Shown here: in pieces, positions 1 to 7,201 of the stretch
Layout: each line of letters begins with the position of its first letter
Numbering within the stretch: the stretch's first letter is position 1
Assembly: GCA_029934915.1 (NCBI GenBank)
Contig: JAOZLI010000060.1
Span: forward strand, 1 to 11,047
Origin: Desulfocapsa sp.
Lineage (GTDB): Bacteria > Desulfobacterota > Desulfobulbia > Desulfobulbales > Desulfocapsaceae
Length of the DNA stretch: 11,047 nt
Direction: 5' to 3'
Notes under the pieces: generated by a model
Seen by the model: the letters and a program-made list of their open reading frames with translations, nothing else
Databases searched by the model: none
What the model was told of the DNA's origin: nothing
Position numbers and translations under genes: made by a program

Positions 1-682
1 CAAAGCCAAGTTTTTTGGAAACCAGTTCGTCGAGATCACGAACTTTCTGATTATCTCCTTTATATAACTCAAGAAATGTTGCTTGTGTTCCAACTGTCCC
101 CTTAGCTCCTCGTGCCTTTACCTGGCCAAGAAAGGAATCAAGGTATTCGAGATCCATGATAAGATCTTGGATATACAGTGTATTCCTTTTTCCTACAGTG
201 GTTGGTTGGGCAGGCTGATAGTGAGTAAATCCAAGGGTTGGTAGGTCTTTGTGCTCAAGGCAAAAACATGAAAGATTTGAAATGACCTTCAGAACCGACT
301 TACGAATGAGATCAATAGCCTTTTTTTGAATTGTAAGATCGGTATTACATACAACAAACTGAGATGTGGCACCAAGATGAATAATGCCTTCAGCCTTGGG
401 ACATTTGGTCCCGAATTCATAGACATGAGCCATCACATCATGACGAATTTCCTTTTCCTTGGCGGCGGCCACATCGTAATCAATATTATTAATGTTGGCA
501 CGCATCTCATCAATCATTTCCTGGCTAATGATGTCAGTCAGGCCTAATTCATACTCAGCTTCAGCTAAAGCAACCCAGCATTTACGCCATGTGGTGAATT
601 TGGTTTTTTCAGAAAAAAGTTCCTGCATCTCACGACTGGTGTAACGACTGACAAGTGGTTCCTGGTAAATATCTCTGTTCAT
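1..682 (-). CDS. purB: Adenylosuccinate lyase, N-terminal 227 residues (cut by the window's left edge)
   Basis: PurB performs two fumarate-releasing steps of purine synthesis: SAICAR to AICAR, and adenylosuccinate to AMP. It is a cytoplasmic homotetramer of the fumarase/aspartase superfamily. Visible in the translation: substrate-binding R13-Y14 in PLVSRY, RHDVMAH (80-86), GATS (104-107), NTDL (113-116) and THYQPAQPTTVGKR (153-166), whose H154 matches the catalytic histidine. KGTVGTQATFLELYKGD follows at 194-210. The flexible signature loop with the catalytic serine lies beyond the window. The spacing and wording resemble the eukaryotic-type ADSL group (human ADSL) more than E. coli PurB. The ATG at 682 is preceded by AAGAG 8 nt upstream. 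It lies 383 bp downstream of recJ on the same strand. The family call is very secure; the C-terminus cannot be assessed. Confidence 0.95.
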   Translation of the reverse strand, partial: MNRDIYQEPLVSRYTSREMQELFSEKTKFTTWRKCWVALAEAEYELGLTDIISQEMIDEMRANINNIDYDVAAAKEKEIRHDVMAHVYEFGTKCPKAEGIIHLGATSQFVVCNTDLTIQKKAIDLIRKSVLKVISNLSCFCLEHKDLPTLGFTHYQPAQPTTVGKRNTLYIQDLIMDLEYLDSFLGQVKARGAKGTVGTQATFLELYKGDNQKVRDLDELVSKKLGF

Positions 683-723
683 TTTTATCACTCTTAATAT
701 TTCAACAGCTCTTAAGCTTTGAG

Positions 724-800
724 TGTAGGTTGTGGTTGAGTGTAGCGAAACCCAACATCTTTGCAAATGTTGGGTTTCGCTACACTCAACCGCACCTACA
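724..800. repeat. REP-like palindromic repeat forming a long hairpin
   Basis: Arms 735-758 and 767-790 are perfect 24-bp inverted copies around an 8-nt loop (759-766). The pairing continues outward to 724-730 and 794-800 through one G.T wobble and one bulged T, giving about 34 paired positions. The arm core contains GAGTGTAGCGAAACCCAAC, flanked by TGTAGGT. This pattern (TGTAGGT, GGTTGAG, GCGAAACCCAAC) resembles REP/BIME-type palindromes found scattered in many proteobacterial and cyanobacterial genomes, which are often linked to REP-associated (RAYT, IS200-like) transposases. That family link is from memory of the motif, not a search. No U-tract follows on either strand, so it is not a canonical terminator. 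No second copy occurs in the window. Confidence 0.8.
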
Positions 801-814
801 ATTTATTGTTCGTC

Positions 815-823
815 CTTATACCA
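815..823 (-). promoter_or_regulatory. Possible extended -10 element upstream of purB
   Basis: On the minus strand this reads TGGTATAAG, an extended -10 (TGN-TATAAT-like) about 130 nt upstream of the purB start. No good -35 hexamer sits at the usual distance. If real, the transcript would begin around 808 and carry the 724-800 hairpin in the purB leader. This is a weak, single-element prediction. Confidence 0.25.
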
Positions 824-980
824 TTTTTCTTTTCGTTGTGAAAGTCAGTTAAAAACAACAGCTGTATTCTGTAGCCCTTAAAACATCTACATACAGTTTC
901 GCACAAGAACTATCGCCTGTAGGAAAAGTTTATTCTGAAATATAGAAATCGTATTTTTCTTCAAAGCAAAACGACCCAAT

Positions 981-1054
981 CTATACACGGCAAAACAAGC
1001 AATATAAGCAATGTCGCATAATGTATATTATGTATAGTTTTTGTTTTGCTTGTT
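981..1054. repeat. AT-rich inverted repeats just downstream of recJ
   Basis: Three nested or overlapping inverted pairs are visible: CTATACA (981-987) with TGTATAG (1031-1037); AACAAGCAA (994-1002) with TTGCTTGTT (1046-1054); and CATAAT (1017-1022) with ATTATG (1027-1032) around a 4-nt loop. They begin about 12 bp after the recJ stop, where a terminator would be expected. The AT-rich stems and the short T-run (TTTT) on the minus strand make only a poor intrinsic terminator. They may instead protect the 3' end of the mRNA. Confidence 0.35.
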
Positions 1055-1065
1055 ATTCTAGCTCG

Positions 1066-2799
1066 TTACTCGGCATTGTTTGATATTTCTAATACCCTGA
1101 CCTGCCAACTCCGTCGCCCTCTAAAATAATTTGGACTAGGGCTATAGATAATTGTTTTGTCTTGAGGCCCCAGACACATACCAGCCATTCCTCCAAGCCC
1201 AAAAGCAATGCCTCTAATGATTGATGTTCCGTCAGTAATAGCTAGTCGCAGGTGCGATTTATCCTTTCCTATGGGGCTTGCTTCTGTAAAACTTACAGAC
1301 TGGTCACGAAAAATCGGCTGAGGATTCCCTATCCCATGGGGCTCGAGCATCTGAAGTTGCGCCAAGGTAGTCTCTTCAAAAATTTCCCGGACTGAACTGT
1401 CGCTATCGAAATGCTTTTCAGTTTTTACAAATTCTCCGCCGTTCTGGCTATACACTGCAGCATCAAATAATTCTTTAAAGTTTTGCAGATGTTCAATTTT
1501 TAGACTCATTCCAGCAGCCATGGCATGTCCGCCAAAACCTAAAAGAAAATCACTGCACTCGGACAATGCATCATAAAGATTAACCCCTTGTACCGACCTG
1601 GCTGACCCTTTCAGGATACCACTCTCCTGTTCACATAAAACTATAGTCGGTTTTTCGTACTCTTCGACAAGGTTTGACGCAACTATTCCTGCAACACCAA
1701 TATGATACTGTCCTGCCACCACCGTTGAATTTGCAAAACCTAAAGCGCCAGACATGACTTCATCTTTTGCATTATGAAAATTCTCTAAGGTTATGGATTT
1801 ACGTTCTTCGTTGTTCTGAAACAAGTCAGTCGATAAAGCACTGGCATCTTGTGTTGACTTGCATTGTAATAATGCCACAGCCTTATTTGCACAACCAAGT
1901 CGTCCTGCAGCATTAATTTTGGGTGCTAACTGAAATGATATGTCCTCAGATCTTATATTCTTATGATCGACATTAGATTGTTCGCATAAAGTTGTAATTC
2001 CAATATTGCTCTGTTCAGATAAGGTCTCCATCCCTGCTCTAACCAGAATTCTATTCACACTATCCAGTTCAACCATATCCGCAACAGTTCCAATTGCAAC
2101 CAGATCTAGAAATTGCTTCAAGTTTGGTACCTGACGATTATTATTGAAAAAATTCTTCTTTTGCAAAGCGCTTCGTACTGCAATGGCCAGGTAAAACGCA
2201 ACCCCTACGCCAGCAAGATCTTTTCCAGGAAAAGAACAGTTCTCCTGTCTTGGGTTTAAGACAGCATCGGCAGGAACTCTTGTTTCTGGCGGAGTATGAT
2301 GGTCAGTTACCAACACGCTATACCCCATTTTTTTAGCCGCTATAACAGCGTCATGTGCTGAAATTCCATTGTCGACCGTGATCAGAAGATCAGCCTTATT
2401 TTCTTGTGCCAATGTGTAGCGTTCAAGTGCTTCGCTTTGTAAGCCATACCCTTCTGTTAATCGATTTGGGATGTAGTAATCAACATTGCAGTTTAGCATT
2501 TCGAAGAACAATAACAATAATGCTGTGGAAGTTGTTCCATCGACATCATAATCGCCCCAAATAAGGATCGATCCCTTATTAAGGATACAGTCACTTACCA
2601 GTTGTGCTGCACGATCCATTTCTGCCATAAGAAATGGACTTGGCAGATCTTTAAGTTCTGGTTCAAGGAATCGTTGTACTTCTTCGTTTGTCTTTAGCCC
2701 CCGCTTCTTGAGGAGCTTTACGATGAGTGGTTCCAGGGCGGTGCCGTCCCTTAGAGTAAAAGGAGTAATCGCTTTCTCGAAGTTCATGTTGTTTCCCAT
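1066..2799 (-). CDS. recJ: Single-stranded-DNA-specific exonuclease RecJ
   Basis: RecJ degrades single-stranded DNA 5' to 3' in RecF-pathway recombination, mismatch repair and base-excision repair, using divalent metals. The translation shows the DHH phosphoesterase core: GDYDVDGTTS (82-91), LLITVDNG (138-145), VTDHH (164-168) and GTVADMVEL (237-245), all supplying metal-binding Asp/His residues. AGRLG (298-302) and GVAGIVASNL (368-377) follow, then the DHHA1 nucleic-acid-binding domain with GFGGHAMAAG (421-430), and a C-terminal OB-like segment. At 577 aa it has the same length as E. coli RecJ and no key residue is missing. The ATG at 2799 has AGGGAG 4 nt upstream, a little close. A second ATG four codons in (2787) has GGGA 6 nt before it and is an alternative start. 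It lies 8 nt after miaA, so the two are probably co-transcribed. Confidence 0.97.
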   Translation of the reverse strand: MGNNMNFEKAITPFTLRDGTALEPLIVKLLKKRGLKTNEEVQRFLEPELKDLPSPFLMAEMDRAAQLVSDCILNKGSILIWGDYDVDGTTSTALLLLFFEMLNCNVDYYIPNRLTEGYGLQSEALERYTLAQENKADLLITVDNGISAHDAVIAAKKMGYSVLVTDHHTPPETRVPADAVLNPRQENCSFPGKDLAGVGVAFYLAIAVRSALQKKNFFNNNRQVPNLKQFLDLVAIGTVADMVELDSVNRILVRAGMETLSEQSNIGITTLCEQSNVDHKNIRSEDISFQLAPKINAAGRLGCANKAVALLQCKSTQDASALSTDLFQNNEERKSITLENFHNAKDEVMSGALGFANSTVVAGQYHIGVAGIVASNLVEEYEKPTIVLCEQESGILKGSARSVQGVNLYDALSECSDFLLGFGGHAMAAGMSLKIEHLQNFKELFDAAVYSQNGGEFVKTEKHFDSDSSVREIFEETTLAQLQMLEPHGIGNPQPIFRDQSVSFTEASPIGKDKSHLRLAITDGTSIIRGIAFGLGGMAGMCLGPQDKTIIYSPSPNYFRGRRSWQVRVLEISNNAE

Positions 2800-2807
2800 A
2801 ATGCTCC

Positions 2808-3770
2808 CTATTTTGCGGATGTAGTGTCGTTTAAAAACTCACATACAGCGCCACCAACTCTGTCACTCTCTGTTTTTTCGAACCAGTTAATAGCTTCTAT
2901 TTTGTTGAACCATGTGTATTGTCTTTTGGCGTATCGACGGGTATCTCTTGTGAGTTTCTCAAGCATTGTTTCGTAATCCCACTCACCGTTGAGTAGCTTC
3001 AACATATGGCTGTAGCCAATGGAACGCATAGATTTGTGTTGCTCTCCGTACCCGCGTTCCACTAACTGCTCCACTTCTTCTTTAAATCCACTGGCAAGCA
3101 TTATTTCTGTTCGAAGACCGATTCTCTTATAGAGTTGTTTTCGCTCACAGGTCAGACCAATGCAGAGGGTATTCTCAAATCGCAGTTGTTTTGATGCCTG
3201 ATGTTCAGCAATATGCTCCGACCACTTTTTACCAGTGCCTCTGAAAACTTCTATTGCCCGAATAAGCCTTTGCGTATCATTCATGTGGATCCTATTGCCA
3301 GAAGTACGGTCAATTAGGAGCAGTTGTTCATGCAATTTATTGCGCCCTTCCCTTTCTAACTCCAGCTGGATTTCAGCCCGTATCTCTGGGAAAGTTGGAA
3401 GTTGCCGGGAGAGCCCCTCAAGTAACGATCGCAGATATAAACCTGTCCCCCCTGTAAGTAATACCCGTTTTCCTCTTTTTAGAATATCCTGCACAGACGC
3501 AAGCGCATTCTGCTCAAAACTCGATGCATCAAAATCCTGATCCGGCATTACAACATCGATAAGATGGTGCGGGATTCCCTGCATCTCATCATTGCTTACC
3601 TTTGCAGTACCGATATCCATATATTTATAGACCTGCATGGAATCAACACTGATGATTTCAAAATCAAATTCCTTTGCAAGCTCTATAGACAAGGCTGTCT
3701 TACCAATTGCCGTCGGTCCAATAAGTGCAACCAGGGGCTCTTTACATGGAAAGGGAAATTCTTTTTTCAT
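2808..3770 (-). CDS. miaA: tRNA dimethylallyltransferase (A37 isopentenyltransferase)
   Basis: MiaA transfers a dimethylallyl group to N6 of A37, next to the anticodon, in tRNAs reading UNN codons; this is the first step towards ms2i6A. Visible features: P-loop GPTAIGKT (18-25), VDSMQVY with the catalytic Asp (D43) at 42-48, the DIGTAK region (52-57), PHHLIDV (67-73), GGTGLY (107-112), NDTQRLIRA (164-172), the RSIGY segment (249-253) and RYAKRQYTWF (279-288). At 320 aa it is full length (E. coli 316). The ATG follows the comEA-like stop by 8 nt and has no evident Shine-Dalgarno sequence, so ribosomes may re-initiate after the upstream gene. It sits in the lysC-to-recJ series and reads directly into recJ. 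Its neighbours are not tRNA genes, but trmL nearby also modifies the anticodon loop. Confidence 0.97.
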   Translation of the reverse strand: MKKEFPFPCKEPLVALIGPTAIGKTALSIELAKEFDFEIISVDSMQVYKYMDIGTAKVSNDEMQGIPHHLIDVVMPDQDFDASSFEQNALASVQDILKRGKRVLLTGGTGLYLRSLLEGLSRQLPTFPEIRAEIQLELEREGRNKLHEQLLLIDRTSGNRIHMNDTQRLIRAIEVFRGTGKKWSEHIAEHQASKQLRFENTLCIGLTCERKQLYKRIGLRTEIMLASGFKEEVEQLVERGYGEQHKSMRSIGYSHMLKLLNGEWDYETMLEKLTRDTRRYAKRQYTWFNKIEAINWFEKTESDRVGGAVCEFLNDTTSAK

Positions 3771-3778
3771 TGGGATAG

Positions 3779-4237
3779 TTAACGGGGGATTGCAAAGCTG
3801 AAAGATTCGGCAAAACGATTCATACGAGATTCCCCAATTCCAGAAACAAGAAGAAGGTCATTCTTATTCTTGTAAAATCCTATGGTTCCTCTAGTACTGA
3901 TGATATTATCCGCAAGCATGGGGCCTATCCCCTTCACCGATAGCAATAAGGTTTTGTCGCAATAATTTACAGGAACTGGTTCAAAAAAGAATGGTGTAAA
4001 GGATGCATTTACATTCGCGGCCTTAGCAGGTTTCTCTGCAAGGGTGAGTAAGGCAGGCATGGAAGGCTGCAAATAGAACCCTGTTGTCTCATTCTTCCCT
4101 TTGGAAGAAATCAGGAAAAGGAGTTGACCAAGAAAAAATAAAGCACAGCAGAGAAGCGTAAACGTCCTTACTGTGCCATTATCTTTTTTCTGTGCAGAAT
4201 CCTGCAGGCTACTCTTTTTCTGCAGAACGCTTTTCAT
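3779..4237 (-). CDS. ComEA-like helix-hairpin-helix protein with an N-terminal membrane anchor
   Basis: The 152-aa protein has a charged N-terminus, one membrane segment (about 24-44), a linker, and a C-terminal double helix-hairpin-helix region (about 97-150). The two hairpins are marked by KGIGP (102-106) and SGIGE (132-136), with FYKNKNDLLL between them, the ComEA domain pattern. Orientation is predicted as cytoplasmic N-terminus with the DNA-binding domain outside the inner membrane. In competent bacteria ComEA binds incoming double-stranded DNA; similar small proteins in other bacteria are uncharacterised. The first 29 nt overlap the end of cimA in another frame, and no Shine-Dalgarno sequence is evident, suggesting translational coupling. 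miaA starts 8 nt after its stop. No comEC or pilus gene is nearby, so a role in DNA uptake is only inferred from the domain. Confidence 0.8.
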   Translation of the reverse strand: MKSVLQKKSSLQDSAQKKDNGTVRTFTLLCCALFFLGQLLFLISSKGKNETTGFYLQPSMPALLTLAEKPAKAANVNASFTPFFFEPVPVNYCDKTLLLSVKGIGPMLADNIISTRGTIGFYKNKNDLLLVSGIGESRMNRFAESFSFAIPR

Positions 4238-5813
4238 CGCGCATCAATTTGTAATTTATTGAATCTACCAGAGCTTGCCAGGATGCTTCGATAATATTGC
4301 GGGAAACACCAACTGTCCCCCACTGCTCATATTGATCTCTCGACTCAATAAGGACACGAACTCGGGCACCTGTCCCCTGTTGTCCAGAAAGCACTCGAAC
4401 TTTGTAGTCTATCAGTTCAACTTCATCAAGAGCAGGGTAAAAACGAGTAAGCGCTTTTCGCATGGCACGATCAAGGGCGTTAACCGGACCATCTCCCATG
4501 GCAGCAGTATGAACTTCCTGGCCTGCTACTTCAAGACGAATGGTGGCCTCAGTCTCTGGTGGTTCATCCATTTTACGTTTAGAATTAATTGCTCGAAAGC
4601 CCTTCAACGTAAAATAATGTGCCTGAGCACCAATGGCTCGACGCATAAGCAGTTCGAAGGAAGCTTCTGCCCCTTCATATTGAAATCCCTGATTTTCAAG
4701 CTCTTTCAATTCTGCCACAATGGATGCAACAATTGGGCTGCTGGAATCAATATCGATACCAAACTTTTGTGCCTTGTGTACAACGTTAGATTTCCCCGCC
4801 TGGTCAGAAATAAGGATTCTTCTGATATTTCCGACTTTTTCAGGTTCAATATGTTCGTAACAGAGTGGGTTTCGTTTTACAGCAGAGACATGAATCCCTC
4901 CTTTGTGAGCAAAGGCAGATCTTCCGACATAGGGTTGATATTTATTGTGTGGAAGATTGGCAAGCTCATCCACAAGCATTGAAGCTCCGTAGAGTTTATC
5001 TATATTATCAACCGCCTTGCATTGATAATCCATCTTCAGACCCAGGGCAGGAATAACTGAAGTCAGATTTGCATTGCCGCATCGTTCACCGTACCCATTC
5101 ATGGTCCCTTGAACCTGCTCTACTCCAAGACTGAGAGCAAGAAGTGAGTTTGCAACAGCGGTATCAGAATCGTTGTGAGCATGAATACCAAGATCAACGT
5201 TTGCCCCGCGTTCCTTGATAAACTGTTGTACTCTTACAATAATGGGCTGAACCTCATGGGGCAGCATGCCTCCGTTGGTATCGCAGAGAATAAGGCAATC
5301 TGCACCGCCATCAATGGCCTTACCCAGAGTGGTTAATGCATATTCAGCATTCTTTTTAAAGCCATCAAAAAAATGTTCGGCATCATAGAATAATTTTTCA
5401 ACATGCGGCCTTAAATAGGAGAGCGTCTCTTCAATGATAAGAAGGTTGTCCTCAAGCTCAATTCGTAACGCATCATAGACATGAATATCCCAGGATTTAC
5501 CAAAAATGGTAATCACGGGTGTTTTGGCATCAAGTAACGCCTGAGTGCTTTTGTCCTTTTCGATGGGGTTGCTAAACATCCTGGTTGCCCCAAAGGCAGC
5601 AAGTTTTGTATGTTTAAGATTTTCACTTTGCATTGCCTGGAAATACTCAACAGCCAGCGGGTTGGAGCCGGGCCAGCCACCTTCTATATAATCAACTCCA
5701 AGATCATCAAGCTTGTGACTGATGCGAATTTTATCCATTACTGAAAGGTTAAAATTTTCAGCCTGGGTACCATCTCGCAAAGTTGTGTCATATATCTGTA
5801 CTTTTCTTGTCAT
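4209..5813 (-). CDS. cimA: (R)-citramalate synthase, CimA type
   Basis: CimA condenses pyruvate with acetyl-CoA to (R)-citramalate, which LeuCD and LeuB convert to 2-oxobutyrate for isoleucine without threonine. The DRE-TIM barrel is clear: DTTLRDGTQAENF (9-21) with catalytic Arg/Asp, GGWPGSNP (45-52), HAHNDSDTA (211-219) with metal-binding histidines, and GTMNGYGERCGNANL (236-250). The later FAHKGGIHVSAV (301-312) is also typical. Residues from about 385 to the end form the LeuA-type allosteric dimerisation domain. The FGKSWDIHV stretch (104-112) and overall pattern favour citramalate synthase of the Geobacter type over isopropylmalate synthase. I chose the ATG at 5813 (534 aa): GAGG lies 8 nt upstream and it follows the lysC stop by 13 nt. 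An ATG at 5819 is too close to that site. A longer frame to 5900 would overlap lysC and has no homologous sequence. Confidence 0.93.
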   Translation of the reverse strand: MTRKVQIYDTTLRDGTQAENFNLSVMDKIRISHKLDDLGVDYIEGGWPGSNPLAVEYFQAMQSENLKHTKLAAFGATRMFSNPIEKDKSTQALLDAKTPVITIFGKSWDIHVYDALRIELEDNLLIIEETLSYLRPHVEKLFYDAEHFFDGFKKNAEYALTTLGKAIDGGADCLILCDTNGGMLPHEVQPIIVRVQQFIKERGANVDLGIHAHNDSDTAVANSLLALSLGVEQVQGTMNGYGERCGNANLTSVIPALGLKMDYQCKAVDNIDKLYGASMLVDELANLPHNKYQPYVGRSAFAHKGGIHVSAVKRNPLCYEHIEPEKVGNIRRILISDQAGKSNVVHKAQKFGIDIDSSSPIVASIVAELKELENQGFQYEGAEASFELLMRRAIGAQAHYFTLKGFRAINSKRKMDEPPETEATIRLEVAGQEVHTAAMGDGPVNALDRAMRKALTRFYPALDEVELIDYKVRVLSGQQGTGARVRVLIESRDQYEQWGTVGVSRNIIEASWQALVDSINYKLMRDEKRSAEKE

Positions 5814-5826
5814 TTGCATAGCCTCG

Positions 5827-7077
5827 TTAAGAAAGGGTTTCCTCTTCAGGTACGCTCTCTTTTCCAAGTTCAAAGGCATCATGGAGTGCGCGCACCGCAA
5901 GTTCTGTGTATCTTTCTTCTATAATACAGGAAACTTTAATTTCCGATGTGGAAATCATGGAAATATTAATCCCTTCATTGGAGAGAACGCTGAACATGGT
6001 GGATGCAATACCTGAATGATTCCGCATCCCGACACCAACAATGGAAATTTTGGTGATCGAATCTGATCCATGGATACCACCCTTCGCACCTGTTTGTTTA
6101 ACAACGGATTCAAGTAATTGCAGCGTTCGCTGGTAATCAGTTCGTGCCACCGTGAAGGTCATGTCGGTCTCGCCATTGCCTGTATCCTGATTTTGGATAA
6201 TCATATCGACAATAATATCAGCATTGGAAATAGGGGTGAATATCTTTGAGGCGATACCGGGTTGATCCGGAACTCCTGAGATGGTAATACGAGCCTCATT
6301 TTTATTGTACGTTACTCCAGAAACTATTTTTCCTTCCATTGCTTTTTCCTCCGCGACAACCCATGTTCCTTCTGTTTCGGTAAACGTTGAGCGAACATGG
6401 ACTGGGACGTTATACTGTTTGGCAAATGTTACAGATCGAATATCGAGAACTTTTGCTCCAAGACTTGCAAGCTCAAGCATTTCGTCATATGTAATTCTAT
6501 CTATCTTAATGGCATTATCACAAATATTTGGGTCCGTTGTGTAAACCCCTTCCACATCGGTAAATATCTCACAGGCGTCAGCCTCAAGAGCAGCAGCAAG
6601 AGCGACTGCGGTGGTATCGGATCCTCCCCGACCAAGGGTTGTAATATCACCTGTCTCGGTTACGCCCTGAAATCCAGCAACAACCACTACTTTCCCGGAG
6701 TCTAACTCCTTGGTGATACGATCCGAATCAATGCCCTCAATACGAGCTTTCGTATAAGAATTATCAGTTTCTATTTTGACCTGATCGCCTAAAAAAGAAA
6801 TACAATCATCCCCAAGGGCCTTTACTGCCATGGCAAAAAGAGAAATTGTAACCTGCTCTCCAGAAGAAAGGAGTACATCCATCTCCCGTAAGTCAGGCAT
6901 ATCCTGCATTGCCAGAGCAAATTCGGTCAACCTGTTTGTTTCGCCTGACATAGCAGAAAGAACAACCACCATTTGATTGCCTTCATTTTTCTTTTTCAGA
7001 ACACGTTTTGCAACGTTTTTTATCTTTTCAGGGTCTCCAACAGACGTACCCCCGAATTTCTGAACAATTAACGCCAT
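5827..7077 (-). CDS. lysC: Aspartokinase, monofunctional, with two C-terminal ACT domains
   Basis: This enzyme phosphorylates aspartate to 4-phospho-aspartate, the committed step towards lysine, threonine, methionine and diaminopimelate. Visible features: KFGGTSVG (7-14), the [10 protein letters not shown] region (71-80), GRGGSDTTA (149-157), [12 protein letters not shown] (172-183), then ACT1 (about 263-330, [10 protein letters not shown]) and ACT2 (about 342-405, with HSGIAST and [10 protein letters not shown]). The 416-aa length fits lysine/threonine-regulated monofunctional enzymes such as those of Corynebacterium and Bacillus. There is no homoserine dehydrogenase domain. The ATG at 7077 has AGAGGAG upstream with 10 nt spacing. 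It is probably the first gene of the operon running into cimA. A second, internal translation start at 6339 is likely (see that entry). Feedback regulation is expected from the ACT domains, but the effector cannot be read from sequence alone. Confidence 0.96.
   Translation of the reverse strand: MALIVQKFGGTSVGDPEKIKNVAKRVLKKKNEGNQMVVVLSAMSGETNRLTEFALAMQDMPDLREMDVLLSSGEQVTISLFAMAVKALGDDCISFLGDQVKIETDNSYTKARIEGIDSDRITKELDSGKVVVVAGFQGVTETGDITTLGRGGSDTTAVALAAALEADACEIFTDVEGVYTTDPNICDNAIKIDRITYDEMLELASLGAKVLDIRSVTFAKQYNVPVHVRSTFTETEGTWVVAEEKAMEGKIVSGVTYNKNEARITISGVPDQPGIASKIFTPISNADIIVDMIIQNQDTGNGETDMTFTVARTDYQRTLQLLESVVKQTGAKGGIHGSDSITKISIVGVGMRNHSGIASTMFSVLSNEGINISMISTSEIKVSCIIEERYTELAVRALHDAFELGKESVPEEETLS
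6337..6352 (-). promoter_or_regulatory. Internal ribosome binding site and ATG inside lysC: probable start of a separate beta (regulatory) subunit
   Basis: Codon 247 of lysC is an in-frame ATG (6337-6339). A perfect GGAGG (6348-6352) sits 8 nt upstream, stronger and better spaced than the site before the full-length start. Translation from here would give a 170-aa protein (5827-6339) beginning MEGKIVSGV and containing both ACT domains but no kinase domain. In Corynebacterium glutamicum and Bacillus, aspartokinase is an alpha2beta2 enzyme whose beta subunit starts at the equivalent place, just before the first ACT domain. Dual translation here is inferred. GAG GAA also encodes ordinary Glu-Glu, so chance cannot be fully excluded. 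Confidence 0.6.
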
Positions 7078-7122
7078 TGTATAGCAACTCCTCTTGGTGC
7101 TTAAACACCCGGATAAACGTAT

Positions 7123-7155
7123 AACGGCAGACGCTGTTTATACCAGTCTGCCGTT
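7123..7155. repeat. Hairpin in the lysC leader
   Basis: AACGGCAGAC (7123-7132) and GTCTGCCGTT (7146-7155) are perfect 10-bp inverted arms around a 13-nt loop, 46-78 nt upstream of the lysC ATG. A second, small hairpin (GGTG 7096-7099 with CACC 7106-7109) lies between it and the lysC ribosome binding site. No U-tract follows the large hairpin on the minus strand, so it is not a simple terminator. It could be an operator palindrome or a 5'-UTR structure affecting lysC. It is far too short for a lysine riboswitch. Confidence 0.5.
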
Positions 7156-7201
7156 TAATAAATGTAATTTTAAGTTTTTCTGTTCAATGCTGCTCAATTA
7201 C

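Larger units (their letters stand above)
683..1065. other. recJ-purB intergenic region (383 bp), no gene
   Basis: Neither strand shows a convincing coding region here; the short open frames run through the palindrome and lack family-like sequence. The stretch holds three things: a long REP-like palindrome (724-800), a possible extended -10 element for purB (815-823, minus strand), and a cluster of AT-rich inverted repeats just after the recJ stop (981-1054). The rest, about 850-980, shows nothing I can interpret. Confidence 0.7.

Noticed and set aside
724..800. The palindrome as a recJ or purB intrinsic terminator
   Set aside because: No T-run follows the stem on either strand, and it is 266 bp after recJ; a REP-like repeat explains it better.
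655..852. A 65-codon plus-strand open frame across the recJ-purB gap
   Set aside because: It is created by the palindrome, overlaps the purB start, and has no ribosome binding site or recognisable protein pattern.
4275..4982. A 235-codon plus-strand open frame opposite cimA
   Set aside because: It is a shadow of cimA, which has full domain support. The shadow is cysteine- and asparagine-rich and has no recognisable motif.
5814..5900. An upstream extension of cimA by 29 residues, starting at 5900
   Set aside because: It overlaps the lysC 3' end in another frame, has no family-like sequence, and the ATG at 5813 has a well-spaced GAGG.
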